Assembly (NCBI RefSeq): GCF_002846335.1
Contig: NZ_PJMQ01000001.1
Coordinates: forward strand, 3,720,001-3,784,000
DNA: 64,000 nucleotides
Source: Janthinobacterium sp. 61
Lineage (GTDB): Bacteria > Pseudomonadota > Gammaproteobacteria > Burkholderiales > Burkholderiaceae_D
Direction of reading: 5' to 3'
Positions 37,126-44,008 of the stretch are shown piece by piece. The notes below the pieces were generated by a model, which saw only the letters and a list, made by a program, of their open reading frames with translations, did not search any database and was not told the DNA's origin. The position numbers were made by a program, and so were the translations under genes. Position 1 is the first letter of the stretch. Every line of letters starts with the position of its first letter.

Positions 37126-37554
37126 ATGCGCACCATCGATACCCTGCTGACCCAATATGGCGAAAGCCATCGCAACCACGTCAATGAATGGGTGCACATC
37201 GTGTGCGTGCCGCTGATCGTTTTCAGCCTGCTGGGGCTGCTGTGGAGCGTGCATCCCAGCGCGGCGCTGCTCGGCAGTATTCTCGCTTTATACTATTATT
37301 ACAAGCTGTCGCGCCCGTTTGCGGTGGGCATGCTGGCCATGCTGGCCGCCATGCTGGGCGTACTGCTGCTCATGCCGGCGATGACCATCCTGCCCGTGTC
37401 GCTGGGTGTTTTTGTGCTGGCCTGGATAGGCCAGTTCATCGGTCACCAGATCGAAGGCAAGAAACCGTCGTTTCTGGACGACTTGCGCTTTTTACTGGTG
37501 GGCCCCCTGTTCGTGCTGGGTTTTTTGTACCGGCGCCTGCGGCTGGCGTATTGA
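37126..37554 (+). CDS. Mpo1-like membrane protein (DUF962)
   Basis: This 142-residue protein has about four membrane helices. The N-terminal ESHRNHVNEWVH and the later GHQIEGKKPSFLDD supply the His residues of the DUF962/Mpo1 family. Yeast Mpo1 is an Fe(II) dioxygenase that shortens 2-hydroxy fatty acids by alpha-oxidation; whether the bacterial protein does this is an inference. It sits alone between a divergent glycosylase and the glycine-zipper lipoprotein. Confidence 0.85.
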   Translation: MRTIDTLLTQYGESHRNHVNEWVHIVCVPLIVFSLLGLLWSVHPSAALLGSILALYYYYKLSRPFAVGMLAMLAAMLGVLLLMPAMTILPVSLGVFVLAWIGQFIGHQIEGKKPSFLDDLRFLLVGPLFVLGFLYRRLRLAY

Positions 37555-37696
37555 AAGGCATGCGGTCACGCGGGGGCCGTAACAGATTTTTACTATTCGC
37601 AACTAGTTATCTGCGACAAGTGTCCTTATGATAAGTCTGCATCTTTACTGCCGGTCGACGCAATCGGCAACTAACTTTTGTCCAAGGGAGTCCCAC

Positions 37697-38146
37697 ATGA
37701 AAGCACCAATCATTGCAGTGGCATTGCTCGCCACCCTGGCAGGCTGCGCCGTACAACCGAACTCGGCGAATGTCTACAATGCGCGCCAGGCGCAGAATGA
37801 ACAATCGGTTCGCATGGGCACGGTTGAATCCGTGCGCCAAGTGACCATCGACAAGGGCGAGACGGGTACCGGCGTGCTGGCTGGCGCGGCGCTGGGCGGC
37901 GTGGCCGGCTCGACAGTCGGTGGCGGCAAGGGCGCCATCGCGGCCAGCATCCTCGGCGCGGTCGCCGGCGGCATCGCCGGCAAGAGCATCGAAGCGAATG
38001 CCTCGAACAAGGCCGGCCTGGAAATCACCGTGCGCCTGGACAATGGCGACATGCGCGCCATCGTGCAAGACGCCGATGAACTGTTCCGCCCGGGCGAACG
38101 TGTGCGCCTGCTGTCGGATGGCCGCAAGACCCGCGTCACGCATTGA
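37697..38146 (+). CDS. Glycine-zipper lipoprotein, SlyB/Pcp-like
   Basis: This 149-residue protein has a lipoprotein signal with lipobox LAGC (Cys about 17). The mature part holds a glycine-zipper 2TM segment (VLAGAALGGVAGSTVGGGKG and ILGAVAGGIAGKS, about 60-100) and a C-terminal domain with VRLDNGDMRAIVQDAD. Such proteins sit in the outer membrane and are often controlled by PhoP or stress signals. GGGAG lies 7 nt before the ATG. A long leader and no close neighbour suggest single-gene transcription. Confidence 0.9.
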   Translation: MKAPIIAVALLATLAGCAVQPNSANVYNARQAQNEQSVRMGTVESVRQVTIDKGETGTGVLAGAALGGVAGSTVGGGKGAIAASILGAVAGGIAGKSIEANASNKAGLEITVRLDNGDMRAIVQDADELFRPGERVRLLSDGRKTRVTH

Positions 38147-38168
38147 TCGGCAGGCTGGCGCCCAGGCA

Positions 38169-38285
38169 TTAGCCGAAGGCGCCGGCAAGGAGCAAGGCAG
38201 AAGGGTGCAGCCTGATGGCAATCACGGTTGCCACGATGACGTAAACAAGCACGCTCCAGACTTTGATCTGCAGTGAAGCTGGCAT
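38169..38285 (-). CDS. 38-aa small membrane protein, unrecognised
   Basis: This frame is too short for routine ORF tables. It reads MPASLQIKVWSVLVYVIVAT at the start, then a short basic turn RLHP and a second hydrophobic stretch, ending in GAFG. One clear helix covers residues 8-24. A strong GAAAGGGGA ribosome site lies 6-8 nt before the ATG, which is the main support. It lies between the glycine-zipper gene and EamA, and a perfect inverted repeat lies 30-62 bp upstream. I cannot name a family. Confidence 0.6.
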   Translation of the reverse strand: MPASLQIKVWSVLVYVIVATVIAIRLHPSALLLAGAFG

Positions 38286-38314
38286 GGCGGTCCCCTTTCA
38301 ACGATACCATTCAA

Positions 38315-38347
38315 AAAATATTTACTTGATCATAAAGTAAATATTTT
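38315..38347. promoter_or_regulatory. 33-bp AT-rich inverted repeat
   Basis: Perfect 13-bp arms AAAATATTTACTT and AAGTAAATATTTT lie around 7 nt. It is too AT-rich to act as a terminator. It sits 30 bp before the 38-aa gene and 123 bp before eamA, and so could be an operator for either. Confidence 0.6.
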
Positions 38348-38434
38348 CATAAATTTAACATTTTCCAGAAGTACTGCGCTGGCTCAATGCCTGAGGGTAT
38401 CTTGCCGCGCATTTCGCCCCTCCATTTGCCAAGC

Positions 38435-38463
38435 TCGACCGGAACGCGCGATGCCCGTATACT
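38435..38463 (+). promoter_or_regulatory. Promoter of the EamA gene, leaderless mRNA likely
   Basis: The -35 box TCGACC (38435-38440), a 17-bp spacer and the -10 box TATACT (38458-38463) place the transcription start at the A of the ATG (38470), with only 6 nt between. No ribosome site precedes the ATG. Confidence 0.55.
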
Positions 38464-38469
38464 CGCGCG

Positions 38470-39414
38470 ATGTCCTCTCCTCTCCTGTTCATCATTGCCT
38501 GCCTGATCTGGGGCTCCACCTTCTGGGCCATCACCTTGCAGCTGGGCGATGTCGCCCCTGCCGTTTCCGTGGTCTACCGCTTCGGTCTCGCATCCGCCAC
38601 CTTGTTTGCCTGGTGCGCCTTGCGCGGCGATACATTGCGCCTGCCCTGGCGCGCGCAAAAATGGATGCTGCTGCAAGGCCTGGCCTCGTTTGCCCTCAGC
38701 TATGTGTGCACCTACAGCTCGGAGCAATACCTGGTGTCGGCCCTCGTCAGCGTGCTGTTTGCGCTGATGGTGTTCTGGACGCCCTTGCTGAACCGCATCG
38801 CCTTCGGCACGCCCATCACCTGGAGCACCTGCTGCGCGGCGTTTGTCGCCATCTGCGGCATCGTGCTGCTGTTTTACCAGTCCATCGGCGCGGCGCTGCA
38901 AGATATTCTGGGCGGTGGCAATGGCCATTTCCTGCTCGGTTTCATGCTGGCCCTGGTGGCCACCATATCGAGCACGGTGGGCAATGCCCTCGTCATGAAA
39001 GTGCGAGAACATTCCGGCAACGTGATGCTGACCATGGCCTGGACCATGCTGTGGGGCACCTTGATGGTGGCCGCCTGGGCCATCGCCACGGGCCAGTCCT
39101 GGCAGCTGCCCACGCGCCCCAGTTACTGGATGGGACTGATCTATCTGGCCATCTTCGGCTCGGTGATCGCCTTCAGCGCGTATTTCACCTTGATCGCGCG
39201 CATCGGCACGCAAAAGACCGTGTACATCGGCGTCGTCACGCCCGTCATCTCCGTGCTGCTGTCAGTGCAATTCGAACACTATCGGCCCGCCGCCATCGAA
39301 TGGGTGGGCATGCTGCTATGCCTGTCCAGCGTGGCCTGGGCCCTGACCTCGGGCGCGCGCAAGACGAGTACCATTGCTACCCTTTCCACCACTCCATCAA
39401 CAAAGGCAACATGA
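38470..39414 (+). CDS. EamA-family (DMT) transporter
   Basis: This 314-residue inner-membrane protein has ten predicted helices in two EamA repeats. The first repeat begins LLFIIACLIWGSTFWAITLQ, the WGSTFW motif being typical. The second repeat carries SVIAFSAYFTLIARIGTQKT and a VTPVISVLLS segment. Family members export amino acids or metabolites; the substrate is not known. The mRNA may be leaderless. The stop overlaps the GNAT gene start (ATGA), so the two are co-translated. Confidence 0.9.
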   Translation: MSSPLLFIIACLIWGSTFWAITLQLGDVAPAVSVVYRFGLASATLFAWCALRGDTLRLPWRAQKWMLLQGLASFALSYVCTYSSEQYLVSALVSVLFALMVFWTPLLNRIAFGTPITWSTCCAAFVAICGIVLLFYQSIGAALQDILGGGNGHFLLGFMLALVATISSTVGNALVMKVREHSGNVMLTMAWTMLWGTLMVAAWAIATGQSWQLPTRPSYWMGLIYLAIFGSVIAFSAYFTLIARIGTQKTVYIGVVTPVISVLLSVQFEHYRPAAIEWVGMLLCLSSVAWALTSGARKTSTIATLSTTPSTKAT

Positions 39415-39929
39415 GCACCTCTTCCTCCCTCGCCATCCGTCCCGCGACCGCATCCGACGTGGCAGCCATCTTTGGCATGATCCATGAACTGGCCGTGTTT
39501 GAAAAACTCGAACACATGATGATCGCCAAGGAATCCATGCTGCACGACAGCCTGTTCGGCAAGCACCCCGCGTGCGAAGCGCTGGTCGGCGAGGAAAATG
39601 GCGAGGTCGTGACGTTCGCCCTGTTCTTCCATAATTTTTCCACCTTCCTGTGCCGCAAGGGACTGTACCTGGAAGACCTGTATGTGAAGCAATCGGTGCG
39701 CGGCAAGGGCTATGGCAAGCAGATGCTGGTGGCGCTGGCGCAACTGGCTGTCGAACGCGATTGCGGCCGCTTCGAATGGTCGGTGCTGGACTGGAATGAG
39801 AACGCGATCAACTTCTACAAGGGCATGGGCGCGGACGTGATGCCGGACTGGCGCATCTGCCGTGTCGCTGGCGATGCCTTGACGCAATTGTCGGCGGGCA
39901 CGCCAAAAACCATCGCGTTGGAACGGTAA
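39411..39929 (+). CDS. GNAT N-acetyltransferase, diamine-acetyltransferase-like
   Basis: This 172-residue acetyltransferase has the acetyl-CoA motif VRGKGYGKQM (about residues 95-104), preceded by LYLEDLYV, and the later FYKGMGA motif. These are closest in style to the spermidine/diamine acetyltransferase group. The N-terminus IRPATASDVAAIFGMI is standard. It is translationally coupled to the EamA exporter, so an acetylate-then-export pair is a possible reading. The substrate is not established. Confidence 0.85.
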   Translation: MSTSSSLAIRPATASDVAAIFGMIHELAVFEKLEHMMIAKESMLHDSLFGKHPACEALVGEENGEVVTFALFFHNFSTFLCRKGLYLEDLYVKQSVRGKGYGKQMLVALAQLAVERDCGRFEWSVLDWNENAINFYKGMGADVMPDWRICRVAGDALTQLSAGTPKTIALER

Positions 39930-39940
39930 GCGTAAGTTCC

Positions 39941-39975
39941 AAAAAAAATCCCCGCGGGCTAGCGGCACCGCGGGG
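39941..39975 (-). terminator. Strong minus-strand intrinsic terminator
   Basis: On the minus strand the arms CCCCGCGG and CCGCGGGG (8 bp, 10-nt loop) are followed by A and eight T. No T-run follows on the plus strand, so it does not serve the GNAT gene. No annotated minus-strand gene ends here, which implies an unannotated transcript. Confidence 0.8.
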
Positions 39976-40016
39976 TGAACCCATTGTCAAGTGGGAGGGG
40001 GAGAATGCAATCAACG
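39941..40016 (-). ncRNA. Candidate small RNA of about 75 nt
   Basis: This is inferred from position. A minus-strand TATATT (-10-like, 40023-40028) would start an RNA near 40016 that ends in the U8 terminator at 39941. The 5' half holds a pyrimidine run CTCCCCCTCCC that would be single-stranded and is complementary to GGGAGG-type ribosome sites. An OmpR/CpxR-like site lies upstream. No family match is claimed. Confidence 0.4.
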
Positions 40017-40056
40017 GTTATCAATATAAACGCTACGACTGGTCACCGCGCCGACC

Positions 40057-40091
40057 TTTACATTTGCTTACCGGGCCTTACATTTTCCTTA
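40057..40091. promoter_or_regulatory. Tandem CpxR/OmpR-like boxes
   Basis: On the minus strand GTAAG-CAAAT-GTAAA fits the CpxR pattern GTAAA-N5-GTAAA with one mismatch. A second similar element with GTAAG lies just beside it (40077-40091). The first ends about 28 bp upstream of the -10-like TATATT. The regulator is an inference. Confidence 0.35.
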
Positions 40092-40213
40092 AGTCTGTCA
40101 GCTAACTGTCCATCCTTCACCACAGTTTATTTCCGTGCTTCAATCAATGTGCCGTGCAAACCGCTATGTTGTTGCGTAACCCCAATGGCACCCTGCGCAT
40201 TTTTATAGATTTG

Positions 40214-40449
40214 CTACACTGTGAAGCAGGCGATGCCGCCAGCGACCACGGCAAAAATGACCATGCGACGATCCTTGGGGATGCTTGAAGGTATCTGGGG
40301 GATCAGAACCTGCGGCTGATGATGGCCAGGCAGGGAAGATCCAGTGTGGCATCTTCTGCTGGTGGGGCATTGCGGAATATCAAACGCGTCAACGTGACGG
40401 CGCGCTGGCGTTTGATGCGACGCAAAATGGCGGCAATGCGCTCACACAC
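40214..40449 (-). pseudogene. Possible frameshifted small membrane-protein gene
   Basis: Two minus-strand frames complement each other. One gives a basic stretch AAILRRIKRQRAVTLTRLIF and stops at 40303. The other, shifted by one base near 40330, gives IPQIPSSIPKDRR followed by a hydrophobic end MVIFAVVAGGIACFTV and stops at 40214. Joined, they would make a basic protein with one C-terminal helix. No ribosome site is clear; the start near 40449 (GTG) is a guess. Two separate tiny genes, or none, are alternatives. Confidence 0.3.
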
Positions 40450-40496
40450 AATGAACGAATCAATCAACGAATCGTTACGCCTATGGGAGCCACATC

Positions 40497-40676
40497 ATGA
40501 ATGTCTCTGCCAAACCGCTCGTCATGAAAATCTACCGCGCCTACCTGCGCTCGCGCCTGGAGCGCTACACACGCGACTTGCAAGCCATCGCCGAACAGCG
40601 CGAGAACGACTTCCAGGCCGAACGCATCCTGCACCAGGCCGTCGTCTCGGTGCGCTCGAAACTGCATTCGCTGTAA
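40497..40676 (+). CDS. 59-aa basic helical protein, unrecognised
   Basis: This 59-residue frame was too short for the usual cut-off. It begins MNVSAKPLVMKIYRAYLRSR and is rich in Arg, Gln and Leu, with a long amphipathic helix (RYTRDLQAIAEQREND). GGGAG lies 7 nt before the ATG, and third codon positions are almost all G or C, as in neighbouring genes, so it is very likely real. It ends 11 nt before the convergent transporter gene. No function can be given. Confidence 0.7.
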   Translation: MNVSAKPLVMKIYRAYLRSRLERYTRDLQAIAEQRENDFQAERILHQAVVSVRSKLHSL

Positions 40677-40687
40677 CCGTGATGCCT

Positions 40688-42172
40688 TCAGCGCTGCCGG
40701 CCGGCCACGGCCCAGCGTTCCACCAGCTCGAACAAGCCTTGCGTCAGCAGGGCCAGCACGGCTGCGGGGATCGCGCCGGCCAGCAGCATGTCGTTGTCGT
40801 TCAACGCCAGGCCGATGGTAATGCGTTCGCCATAGCCGCCCGCGCCGATGAAAGCGGCGATGGTGGCCGTGCCCACGCTCATCACGGCCGCCGTTTTCAC
40901 ACCCGCCAGCATCACGGGCAAGGCCAGCGGCAAGTCCACGTGCAGCAGGCGGTCGCGCCGGCTCATGCCCAGCGCCAACGCCGCCATGCGCAAGCCTTGC
41001 GGTACCTGCAAGATGCCCGTGCACGTATTGCGCACGATGGGCAGCAGGGCGTACACGAATAAGGCCACCAAAGCCGGCACGGTGCCGATCATGCCCAGCA
41101 CGGGAATCAAAATCGCCAGCAAGGCCAAGGAGGGCACCGTCTGCAGCACGCCAACGAAGGCCAGCACCGTTTGCCGCAGCGGCGCCGAAAACGCCGCCAG
41201 CACGCCCAGCGGAATACCGATCAGGCACGCCAGGGCCACCGACAGCAGCACCAGGGTCAGGTGCTGGCGCGTCAGGGTCCACAAATCGTCGCCGATGATT
41301 TTATGCAGCAGCGTGCTGCGCGCCGCCGGTTTTTTCACCTGCGTCCCCGAGGTCAGCCACTGCCGCGCCACGCCGGCAAAGCTCTTGCCGTCGATTTCCA
41401 CGGCCGCATTCATGGCGATCATGTCGCTCTCGCTGATGCGCCCCTGCAGCCCTTGCAAGGCTTGCCAGGCGGCGGGAAAGCGCGGCGGCAGGTCGAGCCG
41501 GAACAGAAGCATGGCATCGTAGCGGGGAAAGTACTGCTGCGTGTCGGCCAGCACGCGCAAGCCGTACTGGCGTATCTTCGCGTCCGTCGAATATATGTCG
41601 ATCACATCCACCTGGCGCTGCGCCAGCGCTTCATAGGCGATGCCGTGATCGAGCCCGCGCGGACGCTGCGGCAAGCCATAGCGCGCGGCCAGGCCCGGCC
41701 AGCCATCAACGCGGCCAATGAATTCATGCGACAAGCCAAACTTCAAGGCAGGCTGCTGTGCCAGCTGCGTCAAGTTCGTGATGGATTTTTCATCGCCGCG
41801 CATGGCCAGCGCATAAGTATTGTTAAAGCCCAAAGGCACGGCCGCGCCCAGCCCCAGCGCCGCCAGCTCGCGCCGCATCTGATCCAGATCAATCGGTTTG
41901 TCGTGCTTGAGGATTTCGCTGGCGATCGTGCCCATGTATTCGGCATACACGTCGATGCTGCCCGCCTGCAGCGCGGCCAGCACGATGGCCGTGTTGCCCA
42001 GGCCTTGGCGGTGCTCCGCCCTGACGTGCTGCGCGGCGCTCTGCCGGATGATTTCGCCGAGTATGTAGGATTCCGTGAAACGCTTCGAGCCCACCTTCAA
42101 GGTGCCGCCGTCCATGGCGTGCGCGGGCGCGGCGGCGAAAACAAGCATCAACAACAGGTAGACAGCACGCAC
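40688..42172 (-). CDS. Fused substrate-binding/permease protein of a betaine/histidine-type ABC transporter
   Basis: This 494-residue protein has a signal peptide, then an OpuAC/OsmX-like binding domain (GGTLKVGSKRFTESYILGEI, about 22-270) and then a ProW-type permease with six helices and the EAA-like loop GLRMAALALGMSRRDRLLHV (about 395-415). It is the last gene of the hut operon, 21 nt after hutI, so histidine or a related imidazole compound is the likely cargo, as with HutXWV transporters of the same superfamily. No ATP-binding subunit is present nearby, which is odd for this family. Confidence 0.85.
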   Translation of the reverse strand: MRAVYLLLMLVFAAAPAHAMDGGTLKVGSKRFTESYILGEIIRQSAAQHVRAEHRQGLGNTAIVLAALQAGSIDVYAEYMGTIASEILKHDKPIDLDQMRRELAALGLGAAVPLGFNNTYALAMRGDEKSITNLTQLAQQPALKFGLSHEFIGRVDGWPGLAARYGLPQRPRGLDHGIAYEALAQRQVDVIDIYSTDAKIRQYGLRVLADTQQYFPRYDAMLLFRLDLPPRFPAAWQALQGLQGRISESDMIAMNAAVEIDGKSFAGVARQWLTSGTQVKKPAARSTLLHKIIGDDLWTLTRQHLTLVLLSVALACLIGIPLGVLAAFSAPLRQTVLAFVGVLQTVPSLALLAILIPVLGMIGTVPALVALFVYALLPIVRNTCTGILQVPQGLRMAALALGMSRRDRLLHVDLPLALPVMLAGVKTAAVMSVGTATIAAFIGAGGYGERITIGLALNDNDMLLAGAIPAAVLALLTQGLFELVERWAVAGRQR

Positions 42173-42193
42173 GCGGCGCTCCAGGACGAATGA

Positions 42194-43420
42194 TCAGTCC
42201 GTCAAGCTTACCACCGGCGCACGCCAGACACCGCCATGCATCACGCCCGCGCACGGATTCAGGCCCAGCGCATACGCCAGGTCGGCCGGGCGCGCAATGC
42301 GCCACAGGGCGAAATCGGCGCGCTTGCCCACCACCAGGCTCCCCGTTTCCTGCTGCAGGCCCAGCGCGCGCGCCGCGTGGCACGTAGCACCGGCCAGCGC
42401 CTCCTGCGGCGTCAAACGCCACAGGGTGCACGCCATGTTCATCGCCAGCAGCAATGACGTCATGGGCGACGTGCCCGGATTGCAATCGGTGGCTACGGCC
42501 ATCGGCACGCCAGCCGCGCGCAAGGCCGCGACAGGCGGCGGCTGCGTCTCGCGCAAAAAGTAATACGCACCCGGCAGCAGCACGGCAACCGTGCCATGTT
42601 CCGCCATGGCGGCGATGCCCTCCGCCGACAAAAATTCCAGGTGGTCGGCCGACAGGCCAGCGTAGCGGGCAACAAGCGCCGCGCCGCCCAGGTCGGACAA
42701 CTGCTCCGCATGCAGCTTCACGGGCAGGCCCAGGCCTCGCGCCGCTTCGAACACGCGCTGCGTTTGCGCCGGCGTAAAGCCGATGCGCTCGCAAAACGCG
42801 TCGACGGCGTCGACCAGGCCAGCGCCAGCGAGCCTGGGCAGCATCTGCGCGCACAGCAGGTCGATATAAGCGTCGGGCTGGCCCGCATATTCGGGTGGAA
42901 GCGCATGCGCGCCCAGGAACGTGGTACGCACAGTGACCGGCAGCTTTTCTGCGATCCTGCGCGCCACGCGCAGCATCTTCGCCTCGCTATCCGCATCGAG
43001 ACCATAGCCGGACTTGATCTCCAGGGTGGTCACGCCCTCGGCCAGCAGCGCCAGCACGCGTGGCAGGCTTTGCTGCAGCAATGCGTCTTCGCTGGCCGCG
43101 CGCGTGGCGCGCACGGTGGACATGATGCCGCCGCCGGCGCGGCTGATGTCTTCGTAGCTGGCGCCATTCAGGCGCGCCTCGAATTCGTCGCTGCGGTTGC
43201 CCGCGTGGACGATGTGCGTATGGCAGTCGATCAGTCCGGGCGTCAGCCAGCAGCCCTGGCCATCGAACAGCACCGCGCCGCTGGCCGGCAGCTCGTCGCC
43301 GGGGCCAAACCAGGCGATGCGGCCATCCTTGACGGCGATGGCTGCGTCGAGCAGTTCGCCGTAGCCGTGCTCCATCGTGGCCAGGTGAACGTTGTGGATA
43401 ACCAGGTCCCAGTCTTGCAT
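42194..43420 (-). CDS. hutI: Imidazolonepropionase HutI
   Basis: This 408-residue amidohydrolase opens the ring of imidazolonepropionate to give formimidoylglutamate. The metal motif is [18 protein letters not shown] (about 64-81), followed by AGGGIMSTV and EIKSGYGLD; the remaining ligands fit KLHAEQLSD and [10 protein letters not shown]. Length is normal. It follows hutD by 12 nt. Confidence 0.95.
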   Translation of the reverse strand: MQDWDLVIHNVHLATMEHGYGELLDAAIAVKDGRIAWFGPGDELPASGAVLFDGQGCWLTPGLIDCHTHIVHAGNRSDEFEARLNGASYEDISRAGGGIMSTVRATRAASEDALLQQSLPRVLALLAEGVTTLEIKSGYGLDADSEAKMLRVARRIAEKLPVTVRTTFLGAHALPPEYAGQPDAYIDLLCAQMLPRLAGAGLVDAVDAFCERIGFTPAQTQRVFEAARGLGLPVKLHAEQLSDLGGAALVARYAGLSADHLEFLSAEGIAAMAEHGTVAVLLPGAYYFLRETQPPPVAALRAAGVPMAVATDCNPGTSPMTSLLLAMNMACTLWRLTPQEALAGATCHAARALGLQQETGSLVVGKRADFALWRIARPADLAYALGLNPCAGVMHGGVWRAPVVSLTD

Positions 43421-43432
43421 GTCGTTTCCTTC

Positions 43433-44008
43433 CTAGATGAACAGGTCGACGCGGAACACGGCCGTGCGCTGCAAGGCGTCGAGCCGCCATTCCTGCGCAT
43501 CGTCGGCGTCCAGCAGCAAGGCGTCATAGCGGGCCAGCGCGAACTGCTGCTCTCCACCGCGCGCCAGCACGGAGCCATCTCCAGCAACAAACAGCAAAGT
43601 CGCCGTGCTGCGCCGCGCCAGCCTGCCAGGCGCCGTGATCTTTTCCAGCTGGTGGCGGCAGCGGTCGCGCCGCGTCATCACATTGAAATCCGTCGTCGCC
43701 CCCTTGACTTGCGCAACAACGGCCGCTTCGCCGGGAAACCATAGCATGGGCTGCACCGCGTTCAAGAGCACCTTGCGCGTGCCATCGAGCGTCAACTGCA
43801 CGCTGTCGCCATCGACCAGCATCAGGCTGCGGTCGATGCCGGGAAAGCTGGAAAATGGTCCGCTGGCCGTGATCGTCGCCAGGCTGATACGCCAATCAAA
43901 ATCGTCAAAGCCTGCCCCCAAGGGGGCAATGGCGATTTCCGTCGTGCTGCCGCCGCCATTTTTCCATGGCGCGGCGCGCTGGCATTCGTGAGCGATGAAG
44001 GTGGCCAT
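43433..44008 (-). CDS. hutD: HutD-family protein
   Basis: This 191-residue cupin-like protein belongs to the HutD/Ves family found in hut operons and proposed to tune histidine catabolism. It carries APWKNGGGSTTEIAI near the N-terminus, then WRISLATITASGPFSSFPG and FNVMTRR. The ATG overlaps the hutF stop (TGATG). The open frame continues upstream inside hutF but is only its shadow. HutD is not an enzyme of the pathway. Confidence 0.92.
   Translation of the reverse strand: MATFIAHECQRAAPWKNGGGSTTEIAIAPLGAGFDDFDWRISLATITASGPFSSFPGIDRSLMLVDGDSVQLTLDGTRKVLLNAVQPMLWFPGEAAVVAQVKGATTDFNVMTRRDRCRHQLEKITAPGRLARRSTATLLFVAGDGSVLARGGEQQFALARYDALLLDADDAQEWRLDALQRTAVFRVDLFI

Noticed and set aside
39975..40208. 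A 77-codon plus-strand frame after the GNAT gene, with a purine-rich stretch before an ATG at 40005
   Set aside because: The GGGAGGGGGAGA before the ATG looks like a ribosome site, but the product has poor composition and AT-rich codons unlike neighbours. The purine run is better explained as the complement of the C-rich part of the candidate small RNA.
40285..40500. A 71-codon plus-strand frame overlapping the start of the 59-aa gene
   Set aside because: It needs a TTG start, has no ribosome site, and the sequence looks non-coding.
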